DNA of 64,000 nt from Marisa cornuarietis. Lineage: Eukaryota > Mollusca > Gastropoda > Architaenioglossa > Ampullariidae. The notes below the pieces were generated by a model, which was not told the DNA's origin, did no database searches, and saw only the letters and a program-made list of their open reading frames with translations. The position numbers were made by a program, and so were the translations under genes. The DNA is taken from positions 806,001 to 870,000 of the forward strand of contig SMMW01000589.1 of assembly GCA_004794655.1 (NCBI GenBank), written 5' to 3'. Positions 63,108-64,000 of this stretch are shown in pieces (positions within the stretch are counted from its first letter, which is position 1; every line of letters begins with the position of its first letter).

Positions 63108-64000
63108 TTGAAAGATTGTTCAACTGATTTGACGTTAGCAGACGAGAGAAAGTCGAGAGCAGACGACAGTATGGCGCGTGCGGAAGAGAGTTTGGCGAGA
63201 ACTTGTGATGTAGTTGTAGCTTTCAAAGAAAAGTTGATAGGTGCAGAACCTGGAAAGTACAGTAGAAAGAAGTTTATAATGGATGGACAAGTGACTAGGT
63301 TGTTTGTTTTGAATTTAGTGGAAGACTTTGAGTTGTTTCTTGAGATTTTACGGGAATGTAAATTAATAAAGAAAAGTAACAGGTGTTGTGCTGTGGTGAG
63401 GAGATGATTCTACAGAGGATTCCGAGAGTAGAAAGTACCGATGTTGTTCCTGGAAAATTTATAATAAGAAGAAGTGTAGGCGTACTATGTCTATTAGAGA
63501 CGGATCGTGGTTTACAGGGTCCCGCCTATCAATGGAAGACATTTTTGTGTTAACATAAGATTTTGAATTTGACATCTTCTGGCGACATTACTCGTGTGTG
63601 CGGTTTTTCAAGTGGTACTGTTTCTGACTGGAAACACTATGTCAAGGAAACTTTGGTGGAATATTTGGAGTTAAATTCTGAGATGATAGGTGTGGAAGGA
63701 AAATTGGTAGAGATAGATGAAAGTAAGTTTGGAAAAAGAAAGTTTAATAGAGGACGTTGGGTCGAAGGTCACTGGGTGTTAGGGAGTGTAGAGAGAGAGA
63801 GAGAGAGAGTCGGGGAAAGTGTTTTTAGTGTCTATTAATGATAGAAGTGCAGAAACGTTGACTAGCGTTAGTAAAGAGTGGGTTAGATCGGGGAGTATTG
63901 TGCATACTTGACTGTAAACCACAAGTTAAATATTATGGATCCAGAGACAAAAGTGCATACGAATAGATTTAAAGAAACGTGGTGCCATGAGAAAGGATTT
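63108..64000 (+). pseudogene. Merlin (IS1016/IS1595-like) transposase, broken, cut by window edge
   Basis: Pieces in three frames. 63108-63407 is an N-terminal segment (TCDVVVAFKEKLIGAEPGK). About 63390-63550 is a Cys-rich zinc-ribbon-like part followed by SIRDGSWFTGSRLSMEDIF. 63563-63838 carries a helix-turn-helix-like part and the first catalytic block VEIDESKFGKRKFNRGRWVE. After a (GA)n run near 63790-63808 the frame shifts (FLVSINDRSAETL). VNHKLNIMDPETKVHTNR then follows almost directly, so the block that should carry the second catalytic Asp is missing. This is a family-level match to Merlin elements and it is non-functional. Confidence 0.85.

Overview
The window is nuclear DNA from an animal. 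It is AT-rich, with intron-rich genes (GT-AG introns, very small exons), abundant microsatellites, and decayed LINEs, MITEs and DNA transposons. The mix of L2/CR1-like LINEs, PIF/Harbinger and Merlin transposons, TTAGGG-like repeats and the gene content fits a lophotrochozoan, most likely a gastropod mollusc. This assignment is an inference, because no species-specific marker is present.

Four protein genes can be assembled exon by exon, and in each one the splice phases close perfectly. (1) 2474-14365, minus strand: YEATS2, a histone-acyl-lysine reader of the ATAC acetyltransferase complex. Fifteen coding exons (1292 codons) are present and the last exon(s) lie off the left edge. (2) 18499-25580, plus strand: a 665-residue membrane protein related to the C-terminal half of VWA7/hemicentin-type proteins, with no VWA domain visible. 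(3) 30892-33345, minus strand: a 264-residue homeobox protein, NK/BarH-like, with the homeodomain split over three exons. (4) 43285-59459, minus strand: an 851-residue receptor with the order signal peptide, CUB, YWTD beta-propeller, EGF, CUB, Ig, Ig, transmembrane helix, short tail with one ITIM-type motif. I do not know a described family with this order, and it is the most interesting item here.

Layout. 1-2339 is a frameshifted L2/CR1-like LINE lying in a YEATS2 intron. 2.4-14.4 kb is YEATS2, with a hAT-type MITE and a long-TIR element in its introns. 14.4-18.5 kb is the spacer between the head-to-head YEATS2 and VWA7-like genes. 25.6-30.9 kb is intergenic and holds a LINE fragment and an 815-bp transposon with an exact 8-bp target duplication. 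33.3-43.3 kb is a 10-kb gene-poor stretch upstream of the homeobox gene, dominated by simple repeats. 43.3-59.5 kb is the receptor gene; its introns hold two copies of one MITE, an internally deleted LINE, an RTE-like fragment and a deleted PIF/Harbinger element. 59.5-64 kb is transposon debris ending in a degenerate telomere-like tract and a broken Merlin transposase running off the right edge.

The four genes have unrelated predicted roles (chromatin reader, cell-surface protein, developmental transcription factor, immune-type receptor), so nothing suggests a co-regulated cluster.
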